Assembly: GCF_012027305.1 (NCBI RefSeq)
Contig: NZ_SNUF01000001.1
Span: 434,001 to 498,000 of the forward strand
Direction: 5' to 3'
Length of the DNA stretch: 64,000 bases
From: Thermococcus sp. MAR1
GTDB taxonomy: Archaea; Methanobacteriota_B; Thermococci; Thermococcales; Thermococcaceae
The position numbers were made by a program, and so were the translations under genes. The notes under the pieces are model-generated. The model saw only the letters and a program-made list of their open reading frames with translations. It searched no databases and had not been told where the DNA came from. Of this stretch, positions 55,617-64,000 are shown in pieces (the first letter of the stretch is position 1; the number at the start of each line of letters is the position of its first letter).

Positions 55617-56891
55617 TCAGCAGACGTTACGCACGGGCACCGTGTGGCTCATCGGCTCCTCGTAGAACTCGTCCATAAGTTTCCGGAGTTTTCTGGAGAG
55701 TTCAACCTGCATCCCCCACGAGCCCTCTATCTTCCCCCTAGCCGCCATCCTGCCGAGGAACTTCTTCATCTCGTCGCTCAGTGGGGAGGGTTTACATTTT
55801 GCCCAGGGAGTTCCAGGGAGCGGCATGAAGTAGTGGGCCCTCACCTTCCCACCCTTTCGCATGATCCACCTCATCAGCTCTATGCTTTTGCGCTGGCTCT
55901 CCTCGCTCTCGTTTGGAAGGCCGACGATGAAATCGACGACCGGCTCGAAGCCGTACTCGAGCATGTACTCGACCGCTTGCTTAACGTGCTCGACCCTGTG
56001 AATCCTGTGCATGGCCCTGAGCATCGCATCGTCTCCGCTCTGGGCGCCTATCGCCAGCCTTCTGTTGTCGGCGTAGTCGAGAAGGAGCTCCAGGGTCTCA
56101 GGAAGGACGAACTCGGGCCTAACCTCGCTCGGAAATGTCCCGTAGTAGAGCCTTCTGCCCTCTTTTCGGAGGGGCTGAAGGGCCTTGAGAAGGGCCTTGA
56201 GCTTGTTGAGCTTGAGTATTGCACCGGGCGAACCGTAGGCGAAGGCGTTCGGCGTTATGTAACGCATATCCCTCATCCTGCGGGAATACTTGACTACCTG
56301 GTCTATTGGCCTGTGCCTCATCCTTAGCCCCTTGATGTATGGGGTCTGACAATAGTAGCAGCCGAAGGGGCAGCCTCTCGTTATCTCGATGGGGGATATC
56401 AAGCGAACGCTCTCGGGATACGGCGGAAAGCGCCAGAAGTCCTCAACCTTCGCAAAGCCCGTAAAGACGAACTCGCCGTTGATGTAGAAAGCAAGACCAG
56501 TAATGTTGAGGAGCTCCTTAGTGATTCGGTACCCATTCTTTTTCAGAACGGTGAGGAGCCGGTAAAGAACCTCTTCCCCCTCTCCTATAACGGCGATATC
56601 AAAGCCGAGCTGGTTAAGGGTATGCTTGGGCATCGCTATGGCGTGATAGCCGCCGGCTATTAATAGCGCACCTCTTTCCTTGAGAATCTGGATTTCCTGG
56701 GGAAGACCTCCCCATATCTCTTCAGTGAAGAACGAGTAGAGGACAACTTTCGGCCGTGCCTTCAGAATCTCGCTGAAGTCCTTCGTTATTAACAGTTCTC
56801 CAAGGTCAAAGCCCTGACTCTCCAGGGCGCCGAGGAGATGGACGAAGGCGTTGTGGTTGCGCTTGGTCATTCGGACGGCTATCTCAGGCAT
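55617..56891 (-). CDS. B12-binding-domain radical SAM protein
   Basis: A 424-residue protein. The N-terminal 130 residues resemble a cobalamin-binding Rossmann domain (VVLYSFFTEEIWGGL, then LIAGGYHAIAMP). CPFGCYYC gives the CxxxCxxC site for the radical SAM 4Fe-4S cluster, and VDFIVGLPNESEE is typical of the barrel. It resembles archaeal proteins of the MJ1487 type; the reaction is unknown. A TATA element (TTTTTAAAAGG, near 56915) about 26 bases before the ATG at 56891 implies a leaderless mRNA. Confidence 0.86.
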   Translation of the reverse strand: MPEIAVRMTKRNHNAFVHLLGALESQGFDLGELLITKDFSEILKARPKVVLYSFFTEEIWGGLPQEIQILKERGALLIAGGYHAIAMPKHTLNQLGFDIAVIGEGEEVLYRLLTVLKKNGYRITKELLNITGLAFYINGEFVFTGFAKVEDFWRFPPYPESVRLISPIEITRGCPFGCYYCQTPYIKGLRMRHRPIDQVVKYSRRMRDMRYITPNAFAYGSPGAILKLNKLKALLKALQPLRKEGRRLYYGTFPSEVRPEFVLPETLELLLDYADNRRLAIGAQSGDDAMLRAMHRIHRVEHVKQAVEYMLEYGFEPVVDFIVGLPNESEESQRKSIELMRWIMRKGGKVRAHYFMPLPGTPWAKCKPSPLSDEMKKFLGRMAARGKIEGSWGMQVELSRKLRKLMDEFYEEPMSHTVPVRNVC

Positions 56892-56956
56892 GGTGGAACC
56901 ATCAGAAGAGCCTTTTAAAAATTTGATGACGTGCAAAATCAAGAAGGAAAAGGCCT

Positions 56957-57160
56957 TCAGGCCTTGATGGCAAGCTTGATGTCCTCGGCCTTGACGGTCT
57001 TTCTGCCGGCGTGCCTGGCGTACTCCACGGACTTCCTGCCGACCTCAATGGCGTACTCTTCGAGGTACTCGGCGAGGATCTTGGCGGCCTCCTCGCTGAC
57101 CCTCTCAGCGCCGGCCTTCCTTATAAGCCTGTCAATCGGGGCAATCGGCAACTCAGCCAT
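56957..57160 (-). CDS. Archaeal histone
   Basis: A 67-residue minimal histone fold with no tails: ELPIAPIDRLIRKAGAERVS (helix 1), EEAAKILAEYLEEYAIEVGR (helix 2) and the RKTVKAEDIKLAIK end. It wraps DNA as dimers that stack into longer hypernucleosomes. The TATA element GGTTTATATATC (near 57208) lies about 45 bases upstream. The binding site is GGAGGTG. Confidence 0.97.
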   Translation of the reverse strand: MAELPIAPIDRLIRKAGAERVSEEAAKILAEYLEEYAIEVGRKSVEYARHAGRKTVKAEDIKLAIKA

Positions 57161-57500
57161 TCACAACACCTCCAGGAAGGGTTTTTCGGTATTTTTTAAG
57201 GAATTGGAGATATATAAACCTTTCGGTAAACGGAGCCATCTACGTCGATTAGATGCCCAATGCGCCTTTGGATATAATCGGCTTGACCAGCCGAATATTT
57301 TTATGAGGATTCCCCGCTATAGGTAACCTAGTAAAAGCATAAGGTGCCATAGGAGGCTTTACCCAGATGGTGCCTTCCAACGGCTATAACCGGGTGATAC
57401 CGGGGCCTATCGGCTGAACGGTCGTGGGGAAATGGGAATTGGTTCGTATCTACATGGGAACGCCCTAAGAAATAGAAAGAGGGTCAATGGGCAGATTTGG
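57161..57500. other. Intergenic region between histone and dcd
   Basis: No protein gene is visible. It contains the histone promoter (57200-57216, minus), a hairpin CGGCT/AGCCG followed by AATATTTTTAT (57282-57304), and the structured RNA candidate. Confidence 0.6.
57302..57431 (+). ncRNA. Structured RNA candidate of unknown class
   Basis: Nested complementarity marks a folded RNA. TTCCCCGC (57310-57317) pairs with GTGGGGAA (57424-57431), ATAGG (57319-57323) with CCTAT (57406-57410), and AAGGTGCCAT (57341-57350) with ATGGTGCCTT (57367-57376) as a 10-base-pair hairpin. CGG/CCG pairs follow at 57381-57392. The outer stem has one G-U pair and the long hairpin two; on the other strand these would be A-C mismatches, so the plus strand is favoured. 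A TATA-like GGATATAATC centred near 57276 would start the RNA near 57302. It is not 5S, SRP or RNase P RNA as I know them. Confidence 0.45.
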
Positions 57501-57971
57501 TTATTTCGACTTCCTCTTTGAGAATGCGAGGTGCTGGCTCCCCTGGTAGTTTCCGCGGTAGGGACTTTTTGCAGGCCCCTCCAGCCTTATGAAGGCTATC
57601 TGTACGAAGCGCTCTCCGTAGGCGAGCTCAACCGGTTCGTCTGATGCGTTGTAGATTCCGAGGGTAAGATTGCCGTCCCAGCCTGGATCAACCCACGCAA
57701 AAGAGCCGAGGAGGCCTTCCCTTGCAAGACTGCTCCTGAGCTTCATGTCGCCCATCACATCGTCGGGGAGTTTAATCCTCTCAAGGGTCAGGATGAGCGC
57801 ATACGTCTTGGGGGGGATTGCAACTCTACCGGCCTCTTCAACGTCTATCAGTTCTCCATTTATGTACGCCTCCCTCCCAACGCGCAGGTCGTAGCCTGCT
57901 GACTGGAGGGACTTCTCGCTGAATGGCTCGATTAGAATTTCCTTTCTGATTTTCCAGTCCGGGAGCATCAT
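57501..57971 (-). CDS. dcd: dCTP deaminase
   Basis: A 156-residue trimeric enzyme of the dCTP deaminase/dUTPase family, which turns dCTP into dUTP (some archaeal forms also hydrolyse dUTP). SLQSAGYDLRVG, MKLRSSLAREGLLGSFAWVD and GWDGNLTLGIYN are the family motifs. The second holds the active-site Arg-Ser-Ser and the third follows the strand with the nucleophilic water. ATG 57971 (MMLPDWKIRKEI) aligns with the Pyrococcus start. Confidence 0.93.
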   Translation of the reverse strand: MMLPDWKIRKEILIEPFSEKSLQSAGYDLRVGREAYINGELIDVEEAGRVAIPPKTYALILTLERIKLPDDVMGDMKLRSSLAREGLLGSFAWVDPGWDGNLTLGIYNASDEPVELAYGERFVQIAFIRLEGPAKSPYRGNYQGSQHLAFSKRKSK

Positions 57972-58019
57972 TACCAACCACCGCAAGCTTTATTTTACCA
58001 CCCCTTAAAACACTTCCGA

Positions 58020-58095
<76 letters not shown>

Positions 58096-58097
58096 TC

Positions 58098-58120
58098 GAA
58101 ACTTTGCTTGTGCAAAGTTT
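58098..58120. repeat. AAACTTT hairpin repeat, copy 4
   Basis: Arms AAACTTTGC and GCAAAGTTT around TTGT. All 23 bases are identical to 11829-11851. It lies immediately 3' of tRNA-Arg. Confidence 0.9.
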
Positions 58121-58174
58121 GCCTGCGATAGCAAAGCCTGCTTAGCCCCCAATGATAAAGAGAAGAGTAAGGCA

Positions 58175-58462
58175 TCACTCCTGGGTCAAGCCGCGTATCA
58201 GGTCGTCCAGAGCTTTGTAGGCTTCGCTGGTTGAATACACCTTTTCCATGGTTTTCATTATTTTGTAGTGGGCATCAACGCGGTAGGCGCCGATATTTTT
58301 TCTCAGTCCATACGGGCCGACGAGAACTTCGCTTACCATGCTTACCCATTCGGTGTAGACGGCCATGAGCTCCTCAAGAACCATTATCTTGGAGGCCATC
58401 CCCATCTCTTGGAGGGCCTCGCTGAGGGGTTCGCCCCCGGTTTTTTCGAGGGTTATGGGCAT
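58175..58462 (-). CDS. Small helical protein of unknown function
   Basis: I do not recognise this 95-residue protein. It begins MPITLEKTGGEPLSEALQEM and is mostly helical with hydrophobic faces (IMVLEELMAVYTEWVSMVSE); it has no clear membrane segment. The ATG at 58462 follows GGTGGTC. The open frame continues upstream without conservation. It lies downstream of the rplP1 operon with its own AT-rich promoter region. Confidence 0.75.
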   Translation of the reverse strand: MPITLEKTGGEPLSEALQEMGMASKIMVLEELMAVYTEWVSMVSEVLVGPYGLRKNIGAYRVDAHYKIMKTMEKVYSTSEAYKALDDLIRGLTQE

Positions 58463-58569
58463 GGAGACCACCAGAGAATTATGGTGCTTATGATATTTAA
58501 CGATGGCGAATGGATTCAAAGAAAAGTGATTGGGTGTCCGCCCGAAGGCGGACAAGAGGGAAAAGGATT

Positions 58570-58884
58570 TCAGCCGAAGAGGGCGCCGAGACCGGCGAGG
58601 GCCTCTTCCTCGCTGGCCTCCTCTTCCTCTTCCTCCTCTTCCTCAGCGGCCTCGGCCGGAGCCTCGGCAGCCGGAGCAGCGGCAACTGCCACCGGAGCTG
58701 CAACCGGCATGGCGGCCTTCTCGATGACCTCGTCGATGTTGACGCCCTCAAGGGCGGCAACGAGGGCCTTTATCCTGGCCTCGTCCGGGCTAACACCAGC
58801 GGCCTCAAGGATGGCCTTGATGTTCTCCTCGGTTATCTCCTTACCAGCGGCGTGGAGCAGCAGAGCGGCATACACGTACTCCAT
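58570..58884 (-). CDS. rpl12: 50S ribosomal protein P1 (archaeal L12)
   Basis: A 104-residue acidic stalk protein that recruits elongation factors. The N-terminal dimerisation part [20 protein letters not shown] is followed by an Ala/Pro-rich hinge, a run of Glu and the conserved tail [10 protein letters not shown]. The ATG at 58884 follows GGAGGTG. It shares its tail almost exactly with P0 upstream. Confidence 0.96.
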   Translation of the reverse strand: MEYVYAALLLHAAGKEITEENIKAILEAAGVSPDEARIKALVAALEGVNIDEVIEKAAMPVAAPVAVAAAPAAEAPAEAAEEEEEEEEEASEEEALAGLGALFG

Positions 58885-58962
58885 TTTTCGCACCTCCAAT
58901 CATCTTCATTTTTTCATTCATTTCACACGGATTTGTTCAGGGATACGAGGGAAATGGAAAGT

Positions 58963-59982
58963 TCAGCCGAAGAGCGCGCCCAGTCCGGCGAGCGCGTCCT
59001 CCTCGGAGGCCTCCTCCTCTTCCTCTTCTTCCTCCTCAGCCTCCTCAACTTTTTCCTCCGGCTGAGGAGCGGCAACGGCTATTTGTGCCTGTTGGTTTAA
59101 AAGCTCTTTGGTCTTCTCGTCAAGCAGCTCCTCTGGCAGCTCTTGAGCTATGAGCAATACTGCACGCAGAGCCCTGCCAAAGACCTCCTCGACGGTCTCG
59201 GGTGTAATGTAGCCAGCCTCGACTGCAACGTTCTTGGCGCCAAGGAACGCCTTCTGGATGATCGCCTCGATGGTCTGGCTCGTCGGATAGGCGGTGTTGA
59301 CTGACAGGTTGAACGCGTGCATGTAGGCCTGCTGGAGCAGGTTTATGTACTCGCTCTCGTCGATCGCTAGGACTTCGGGGGTGTAGACGATTCCGTCCTC
59401 GTAGGCCGCGAGCAGATTGAGGCCGACCTCGAGCGGCTCGATTCCGAGCGCATTGAGGATTCTCGCGAGTTGGTCGGTTATGACTTCACCTGCCTTGAGG
59501 ACGGTGTAGTCCTTCTGGATGCTGACCTTACCCTTCTCGATTCTCGCGGGTATGCCAAGAGCCTGCATCTCACCGACGAGCGGGCCCGGTGAGATTGAGG
59601 TCGGACCGGCTGGGATCACGACGTCCTTGGGAACCGCAACGCCTGGCTTCGCTGGGGCCGGCGTCTTGCTCTCCTCAAGGAGCTTGTAGAGCTTGAAGGG
59701 GTTCATCTCGGTGGCGAGGATTCCTGCTCCGCCCTGGATGTGGTCAATGAGCTTCTCGAGGTCCGGGTTGTTGAGCTCCTGGGCGGCCCTCTTTATAGCG
59801 AGCTCTATGAGGGTGTTCCTGCTGACCCTGAGGAGCGCCTTGCCTCTGAGCTTCTCACGCATCTTGCTGAGCGGGTAGGCTGGAACGTTGGCGACGTCAA
59901 CGAGCGCTATCACTGGGTAGCTCTTGATGATGTTGGCGAGCTCTTCAACTTCCTTCTTCTTCCACTCGGCTACGTGGGCCAT
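58963..59982 (-). CDS. rplP0: 50S ribosomal protein P0 (L10e/uL10)
   Basis: The 339-residue stalk base that binds rRNA and several P1 dimers. [20 protein letters not shown] and [20 protein letters not shown] are the RNA-binding part, and the C-terminal helices carry P1. The tail [12 protein letters not shown] matches P1. The ATG at 59982 follows GGTGAGGGAG. It lies five bases after rpl1. Confidence 0.96.
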   Translation of the reverse strand: MAHVAEWKKKEVEELANIIKSYPVIALVDVANVPAYPLSKMREKLRGKALLRVSRNTLIELAIKRAAQELNNPDLEKLIDHIQGGAGILATEMNPFKLYKLLEESKTPAPAKPGVAVPKDVVIPAGPTSISPGPLVGEMQALGIPARIEKGKVSIQKDYTVLKAGEVITDQLARILNALGIEPLEVGLNLLAAYEDGIVYTPEVLAIDESEYINLLQQAYMHAFNLSVNTAYPTSQTIEAIIQKAFLGAKNVAVEAGYITPETVEEVFGRALRAVLLIAQELPEELLDEKTKELLNQQAQIAVAAPQPEEKVEEAEEEEEEEEEASEEDALAGLGALFG

Positions 59983-59987
59983 CTCCC

Positions 59988-60638
59988 TCACCTCTCCACC
60001 TTAACTGCCGGTCCCATGGTGGTCTTGACGTACACTGACTTCACTTGGTTCTCGCCGCGCTCCAGCTTGTTGATGATGGCGTTGAGAACGGCCTCTGCGT
60101 TCTCTGCCAGCTTCTCGTCGTCCATGTCCTCGGTTCCTATCCTGGCATGCACAACCGGGTTGTTCTTGAGCTGCAGCCTGACGGTTCTCTTGAGCCTTGC
60201 CACTATCGGTTCGAGGTTGGTCATGGTCGGCGGCACGACCTGCGGCATCTTGTTCCTCGGACCGAGGTACCTACCGAGGTACCTACCGATCTTCGGCATC
60301 AGGGGAGCCGCCGCCAGGAAGAAGTCGTAGTTCTTCGCGAGCTTCCTGGCTTCCCTTGGGCTCTTGGCAAGTTCCTCAAGCTGCTCTCCACTAATCACAT
60401 CAAGCCCGAGCTTTTTAGCCGCCTCGGCAACGGCACCATCAGCGATGACCGCGATCTTTGGTTCTTTCCCACGACCGTGGGGCAGCACAACCTCAAGCTT
60501 GAACCTGTTCTCCGGCTTGCGGAGGTCTATATCCTTGAGGTTGACTGCCATTTCGACGGTCTGTGTGAAGTTGCGCGGCTTAGCCCGGGCCTTCGCCTCC
60601 TTCACCGCTTCCACGAATTTCTGCCTGTCATAGGCCAT
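59988..60638 (-). CDS. rpl1: 50S ribosomal protein L1
   Basis: The 216-residue L1 (uL1) of the mobile L1 stalk, often also a translational repressor of its own operon in archaea. [20 protein letters not shown] and [20 protein letters not shown] are diagnostic, and [15 protein letters not shown] ends the chain. About 80 bases separate it from rpl11. Confidence 0.96.
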   Translation of the reverse strand: MAYDRQKFVEAVKEAKARAKPRNFTQTVEMAVNLKDIDLRKPENRFKLEVVLPHGRGKEPKIAVIADGAVAEAAKKLGLDVISGEQLEELAKSPREARKLAKNYDFFLAAAPLMPKIGRYLGRYLGPRNKMPQVVPPTMTNLEPIVARLKRTVRLQLKNNPVVHARIGTEDMDDEKLAENAEAVLNAIINKLERGENQVKSVYVKTTMGPAVKVER

Positions 60639-60717
60639 TTACAGCCCTCCTTTCGTTTTTGATTTAAGCAACGAAAAGTCAAAAATGCGTAAAAAGAGGG
60701 ATTTTTAAACTTTTCCC

Positions 60718-61206
60718 TCACTCTTCTTTTGCGAAAATCTCGTCGTAAACGCCTTCGTCAATCTCTTTCTGGACTTCACGGGGATCCTTGCCTTCAACCG
60801 TAACGCCCATGCTGAGGGCAGTGCCGATGACCTCCTTCGCTGCGGCCTTGAGGTCGGCAGCGAGCATCTGTTCCTGCTTGGCCTTCGCTATCCTGATTAC
60901 CTGTTCCATGGTCAGGTTCCCGACCGGGCTGTGACCAGGCTCGCTGGAGCCCTTTGGGGCGCCTATCTCTTTCTTGATGAGCTGGCTGACCGGCGGGACA
61001 CCGACCTCTATCTCGAAGGTCTTCTTCTTCGGGTCGGTGACGATGATCTTGACGGGAACCTGCATCCCCTCAAAGTCCTTGGTGGCCTTGTTTATCTCGT
61101 CAACGACCTGCTTGACGTTGAGTCCAAGCGGACCAATGGCGGGACCGAGCGGGGGTCCGGGTGAAGCCTTTCCTCCCTCAACGAGCACCTCAACAACCTG
61201 TGCCAT
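60718..61206 (-). CDS. rpl11: 50S ribosomal protein L11
   Basis: The 162-residue L11 (uL11) of the GTPase centre. [20 protein letters not shown] is the proline-rich N-terminal signature, and the C-terminal RNA-binding part has [20 protein letters not shown]. The ATG at 61206 (MAQVVEVL) is preferred over an upstream in-frame codon at 61236, which would overlap the nusG end. Confidence 0.97.
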   Translation of the reverse strand: MAQVVEVLVEGGKASPGPPLGPAIGPLGLNVKQVVDEINKATKDFEGMQVPVKIIVTDPKKKTFEIEVGVPPVSQLIKKEIGAPKGSSEPGHSPVGNLTMEQVIRIAKAKQEQMLAADLKAAAKEVIGTALSMGVTVEGKDPREVQKEIDEGVYDEIFAKEE

Positions 61207-61232
61207 TTTTCTCACCTCTGTCTGTTGACCGT

Positions 61233-61691
61233 TCACTCCTTCTGGCGTTTGCTTATAAGTCTAACGTATTCGCCCCTCACCGTGACCGGAATCGGGACGA
61301 TTGAGCCTATGAGTTCAACGACTATCTCGTCCTTGGCTTCGTCGACCCTTACGACCTTTGCCTTCTCGCCCTTGAACGGTCCGGCAATGAGCTCGACTAT
61401 GTCGCCGGGTTCGAAGCCGCTGACAGCCGGTTTCTCCTCAAGGAAGTGCTCTATCTCCTCAAATTTAACCTCGCCCGGAAGGGTGCCCTTTGCGTGGCGT
61501 ATACCCTTTATGGCCTCGTCAACGGCGCTCTTGTTGGGCGCCTCGACGAAAATATAACCCTTTACCTTTGATGGGGCGAGTATAGCGTAGACTGGCAGGC
61601 TGTACGTTTTAATCTTGCTGTATATCAACTTGGCCGTGGTCTCTTCCTGGCCGACGGTGACTCGTACTGTAAATATTCTGCCCTCGCTCAT
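61233..61691 (-). CDS. spt5: Transcription elongation factor Spt5 (NusG)
   Basis: The 152-residue archaeal Spt5 has an NGN domain ([20 protein letters not shown], then KGYIFVEAP) and one KOW domain ([20 protein letters not shown]). With Spt4 it closes the RNA polymerase clamp and aids processivity. The ATG at 61691 follows GGTGATAG. Confidence 0.96.
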   Translation of the reverse strand: MSEGRIFTVRVTVGQEETTAKLIYSKIKTYSLPVYAILAPSKVKGYIFVEAPNKSAVDEAIKGIRHAKGTLPGEVKFEEIEHFLEEKPAVSGFEPGDIVELIAGPFKGEKAKVVRVDEAKDEIVVELIGSIVPIPVTVRGEYVRLISKRQKE

Positions 61692-61711
61692 TTCTATCAC
61701 CTGTTGCTGGC

Positions 61712-61897
61712 TCAGGAGCCAGTGATGAGGTAGCCGAACAGACGAATAACAAGGCCTATGAGGCCGATTAAGACCATTCCGATGCCGGTAATCTTCGCTG
61801 CCATCTTAAATTCCTTCATTCCCGGCTTTTTAGTGACCATCAAAACCCTCCGCGACTCCGCGAAGAAGCTTTTAAGCTTTTCCGTGGTTGTTGCCAC
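61712..61897 (-). CDS. secE: Preprotein translocase subunit SecE (Sec61 gamma)
   Basis: A 61-residue protein with one C-terminal membrane segment ([20 protein letters not shown]) and the cytosolic amphipathic helix containing [20 protein letters not shown]. It clamps SecY in the translocon. The GTG at 61897 lies six bases after GGTG and gives the usual length; the frame opens earlier at 61939. Confidence 0.94.
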   Translation of the reverse strand: MATTTEKLKSFFAESRRVLMVTKKPGMKEFKMAAKITGIGMVLIGLIGLVIRLFGYLITGS

Positions 61898-61935
61898 CCT
61901 CGTCACCTCGCTAAATTTTGAAAATGAAAGGGTCG

Positions 61936-63057
61936 TCAAAGCTCCTCAAGGTCGAGCTTAATAACTTTTCTCTCCGACTCCTCCGGATAGTAGAGGGTCT
62001 CCTCTTCCGCCACCGCGTAGGGTGAACTGACGCCGGTGACGACTATGAGTATCCTTATCATCTTGCCGAGTTCCTCGTCGAGCTGTATTCCCCAGATGAC
62101 CTGAGCCTCAGGGTCGAGCTTGCTCGTGACGAGTTCGATAATCTGCTGGGCCTCCTCAAGCTTGACGTCGCTTCCGCTGATGCTTATCAAAGCTCCCTTG
62201 GCACCGCTTATGTCCACGTCGAGGAGCGGGCTGTTGAGGGCCTGCTGGGCGGCCTCTAAAGCCCTCTTCTCGCTGTCGCTCTCGCCGATACCGATCATGG
62301 CGACGCCGCCGTCCTTCATGACGGCCCTGACGTCGTTGAAGTCGAGGTTGACGAGGCCTGGCTTGGTGATGAGCTCGGTGATGCCCTTGACGGCCTGGAC
62401 GAGTATCTCGTCCGCGACCTTGAAGGCCATGTGGATCGGCAGGTTGGGAGCGACCTCCATGAGCTTGTCGTTCGGGATGACTATGACTGTGTCGCTGTTC
62501 TTCCTGAGCTTCTCAAGGCCGTATTCAGCGTTCTTTATGCGCCTTATGCCCTCCACGGTGAACGGGAGGGTTACCACCGAGACGGTCAGGGCGCCCATTT
62601 TCTTGGCTATCTCAGCGACCACGGGGGCGGCACCAGTGCCGGTTCCTCCTCCGAGACCGCAGGTGATGAAGACCATGTCGGCACCTTCAAGGGCATCGCG
62701 TATGTCCCGCTCGTTTTCCTTGGCGGCCTCCTCACCCATCTTGGGGTTGTTTCCGGCTCCGAGACCGCGGGTGAGCTCCTTACCGATGAGTATCTTCTTG
62801 TGAGCGCGAACCTTGAGAAGGTCCTGAGCGTCGGTGTTAACCGCGATGACCTTCGCACCCTGAATACCAACCTGCATCATCCTGTTAATGGTGTTACAGC
62901 CGGCACCGCCGACACCAACGACATAAATCTTGGCCTGTATCTGCTCAAGAATCCTCTTGAGCTCTTCATCAATGTCCGTCTGGGGGACTTGGGCCTCGGG
63001 GACCTTGTTAAGGTCGGCAGAGGTTCTTTCGATAGCGTCTTCAATCAGCTTCAGCAT
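61936..63057 (-). CDS. ftsZ: Cell division protein FtsZ
   Basis: A 373-residue tubulin-fold GTPase that forms the division ring. [14 protein letters not shown] is the first nucleotide loop (near residues 47-60), [20 protein letters not shown] is the tubulin signature, and [16 protein letters not shown] the T7 loop. The N-terminal 40 residues are a family-typical extension. The ATG at 63057 follows GGAGGGTG. TATA element TTTATATACTACC lies near 63108. It heads the ftsZ-secE-spt5-rpl11-rpl1-rplP0-rpl12 cluster. Confidence 0.96.
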   Translation of the reverse strand: MLKLIEDAIERTSADLNKVPEAQVPQTDIDEELKRILEQIQAKIYVVGVGGAGCNTINRMMQVGIQGAKVIAVNTDAQDLLKVRAHKKILIGKELTRGLGAGNNPKMGEEAAKENERDIRDALEGADMVFITCGLGGGTGTGAAPVVAEIAKKMGALTVSVVTLPFTVEGIRRIKNAEYGLEKLRKNSDTVIVIPNDKLMEVAPNLPIHMAFKVADEILVQAVKGITELITKPGLVNLDFNDVRAVMKDGGVAMIGIGESDSEKRALEAAQQALNSPLLDVDISGAKGALISISGSDVKLEEAQQIIELVTSKLDPEAQVIWGIQLDEELGKMIRILIVVTGVSSPYAVAEEETLYYPEESERKVIKLDLEEL

Positions 63058-63178
63058 CTTTTCACCCTCCGGGCAATTTAACATCTGTTTCACTTTGTAG
63101 GCAGGTAGTATATAAATTTAGCTAAGGGCGAGTGCTGATTTTAAAATCCCGCTTAACATCTTTAAAGATTTCGATTGT

Positions 63179-63997
63179 TTAGTCACGTATGAACTCCAAG
63201 CCCAGTTCCTCGGCCAGCGCCCTAGCCATCTGCCTGGTTTCGCCCTTGCTGCCCTTCCAATCGACGTATATAGCATCCACGTTCCCGGAGGTTCTCTCTA
63301 TCGCCTTTAGAATGAGTTCCCTCTTGAGCGGGTGAGCGTACTTCGCCGCTATATGGCTGAACGCCAGATCAGTTTCAAGGGCCCTCTTCGTCTGCTTCGG
63401 TGCATAGTGTCCTCCACCTATTCCTATGGCAACTGGGAACTTGACCTTCTCGTAGTTTTCAAGCACGTGGATTATCGTCTCGGCTATTATCTCCCCTGCC
63501 CTGTCGACTACCCATTCTTCCTCGCTTGAACCTATCTCTATGAAGAAGCTCGGCACTTCAAGCTCGCTCGGGCCGTGATGGGTTGCCTCGTAGCAGACGG
63601 TCCAACCCAGGTCGTTGAGTTCACTCATCTTCAGTAGTGCCAGCTTCATCGCTGCTGGCTGAGCTATGGCGAGGCTCTCATCTTTTCCGCCGTATATTCC
63701 CTTGCCCCAGTTTCCGGTCACGTGGACGGTGAGTGCCGGCAGTCTTTGTTTGCTTGAGTGCCTGGAGGCGAAGACTATGATTTCTGGCCTAATGCCGAGC
63801 TGCTCCTCGATGGCCCTGTCGAGGCCGTCGTAGTATATCATCTCATCGTTGGTTGTCAGGATAAGAGTTTGGCCCCTTCTGTAAATGGGATTGCCGTCAA
63901 AAAGTTTATCTGTTTCCGTGAAGCCAAAGTTTTCCACGAGCCTCTCCTTTATGTTCATAGATGCAAGATCGATTTTTGTGGTCATTATTACCCTCAT
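63179..63997 (-). CDS. dtdA: D-aminoacyl-tRNA deacylase
   Basis: The 272-residue DTD2-type enzyme removes D-amino acids wrongly attached to t[23 protein letters not shown] and [20 protein letters not shown] are the signature segments, shared with the Pyrococcus enzyme. The start codon is at the window edge (63995-63997) and fits the known N-terminus [10 protein letters not shown], so the gene is complete, but its promoter lies outside. Confidence 0.94.
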   Translation of the reverse strand: MRVIMTTKIDLASMNIKERLVENFGFTETDKLFDGNPIYRRGQTLILTTNDEMIYYDGLDRAIEEQLGIRPEIIVFASRHSSKQRLPALTVHVTGNWGKGIYGGKDESLAIAQPAAMKLALLKMSELNDLGWTVCYEATHHGPSELEVPSFFIEIGSSEEEWVVDRAGEIIAETIIHVLENYEKVKFPVAIGIGGGHYAPKQTKRALETDLAFSHIAAKYAHPLKRELILKAIERTSGNVDAIYVDWKGSKGETRQMARALAEELGLEFIRD

Positions 63998-64000
63998 CTT

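Noticed and set aside
57282-57304. Hairpin plus T-run as a transcription terminator
   Set aside because: No plus-strand gene ends upstream of it, and the histone gene is transcribed away from it; it is more likely promoter DNA of the RNA candidate.

Overview
The window is a stretch of chromosome from a hyperthermophilic euryarchaeon of the order Thermococcales, most likely a Thermococcus. The evidence is an ADP-dependent glucokinase, single-chain rpoB with split rpoA1/rpoA2, a two-gene GcvP, a 67-residue archaeal histone, GGTG-type ribosome binding sites, TATA boxes about 26 bases upstream of starts, and fairly GC-rich coding DNA. I saw no rRNA, CRISPR array, insertion sequence or intein.

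Layout. 1-6.1 kb: the 3' part of glkA, then a tightly packed compatible-solute operon (mpgS, mpgP, manC, a small membrane protein, a phosphohexomutase). It can carry sugar phosphate through mannose-1-P and GDP-mannose to mannosylglycerate. 6.2-9.8 kb (minus): a translation operon (rpl44e, rps27e, aIF2 alpha, nop10, PAC2 proteasome chaperone), a small winged-helix protein and a two-gene LysO-type exporter. 9.9-16.7 kb: alanine aminotransferase, a MoaD/ThiS-like protein, tRNA-Ser and tRNA-Cys, nreA, a MazF-type toxin-antitoxin pair joined to an alkaline-phosphatase-superfamily gene, and an Fe-S-containing GMC oxidoreductase. 16.7-26.2 kb (minus): rpoH-rpoB-rpoA1-rpoA2-rpl30e-nusA-rps12-rps7.

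26.2-30.5 kb: a silent 0.7 kb stretch, tRNA-Thr, tRNA-Asn, a CAT-anticodon tRNA, an unknown gene with a palindromic operator, and gcvPA/gcvPB. 30.6-38.7 kb: accessory genes (HAD hydrolase, metallophosphoesterase, several secreted or lipid-anchored proteins, a PrsW-type membrane protease) and two overlapping glycerophosphodiesterases. 38.7-43 kb: two MFS transporters and an MntA-HepT toxin-antitoxin pair fused into an operon with an alpha/beta hydrolase. 43-51.9 kb: tmk, a sugar nucleotidyltransferase with a degenerate phosphohexomutase-like partner, pckA, maltodextrin phosphorylase with a Thermococcales glycolytic motif, and an NSS-type transporter. 52-64 kb (minus): gltX, dnaG with a TOPRIM protein, a B12/radical SAM protein, histone, dcd, tRNA-Arg, then the rplP1-rplP0-rpl1-rpl11-nusG-secE-ftsZ cluster and dtdA.

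The least explained signals are non-coding. They are a structured RNA candidate at 57.3 kb whose G-U pairs indicate the plus strand; two box C/D-like small RNA candidates (9.85 kb and 43.16 kb) with well placed TATA boxes and the same unusual CCGA end box; and a family of AAACTTT/AAAGTTT hairpins next to tRNA genes, with one 23-base copy repeated exactly 46 kb apart. A 67-codon frame split by one stop (15.1-15.3 kb) and a phosphohexomutase-like protein lacking both catalytic sites are the oddest coding signals.
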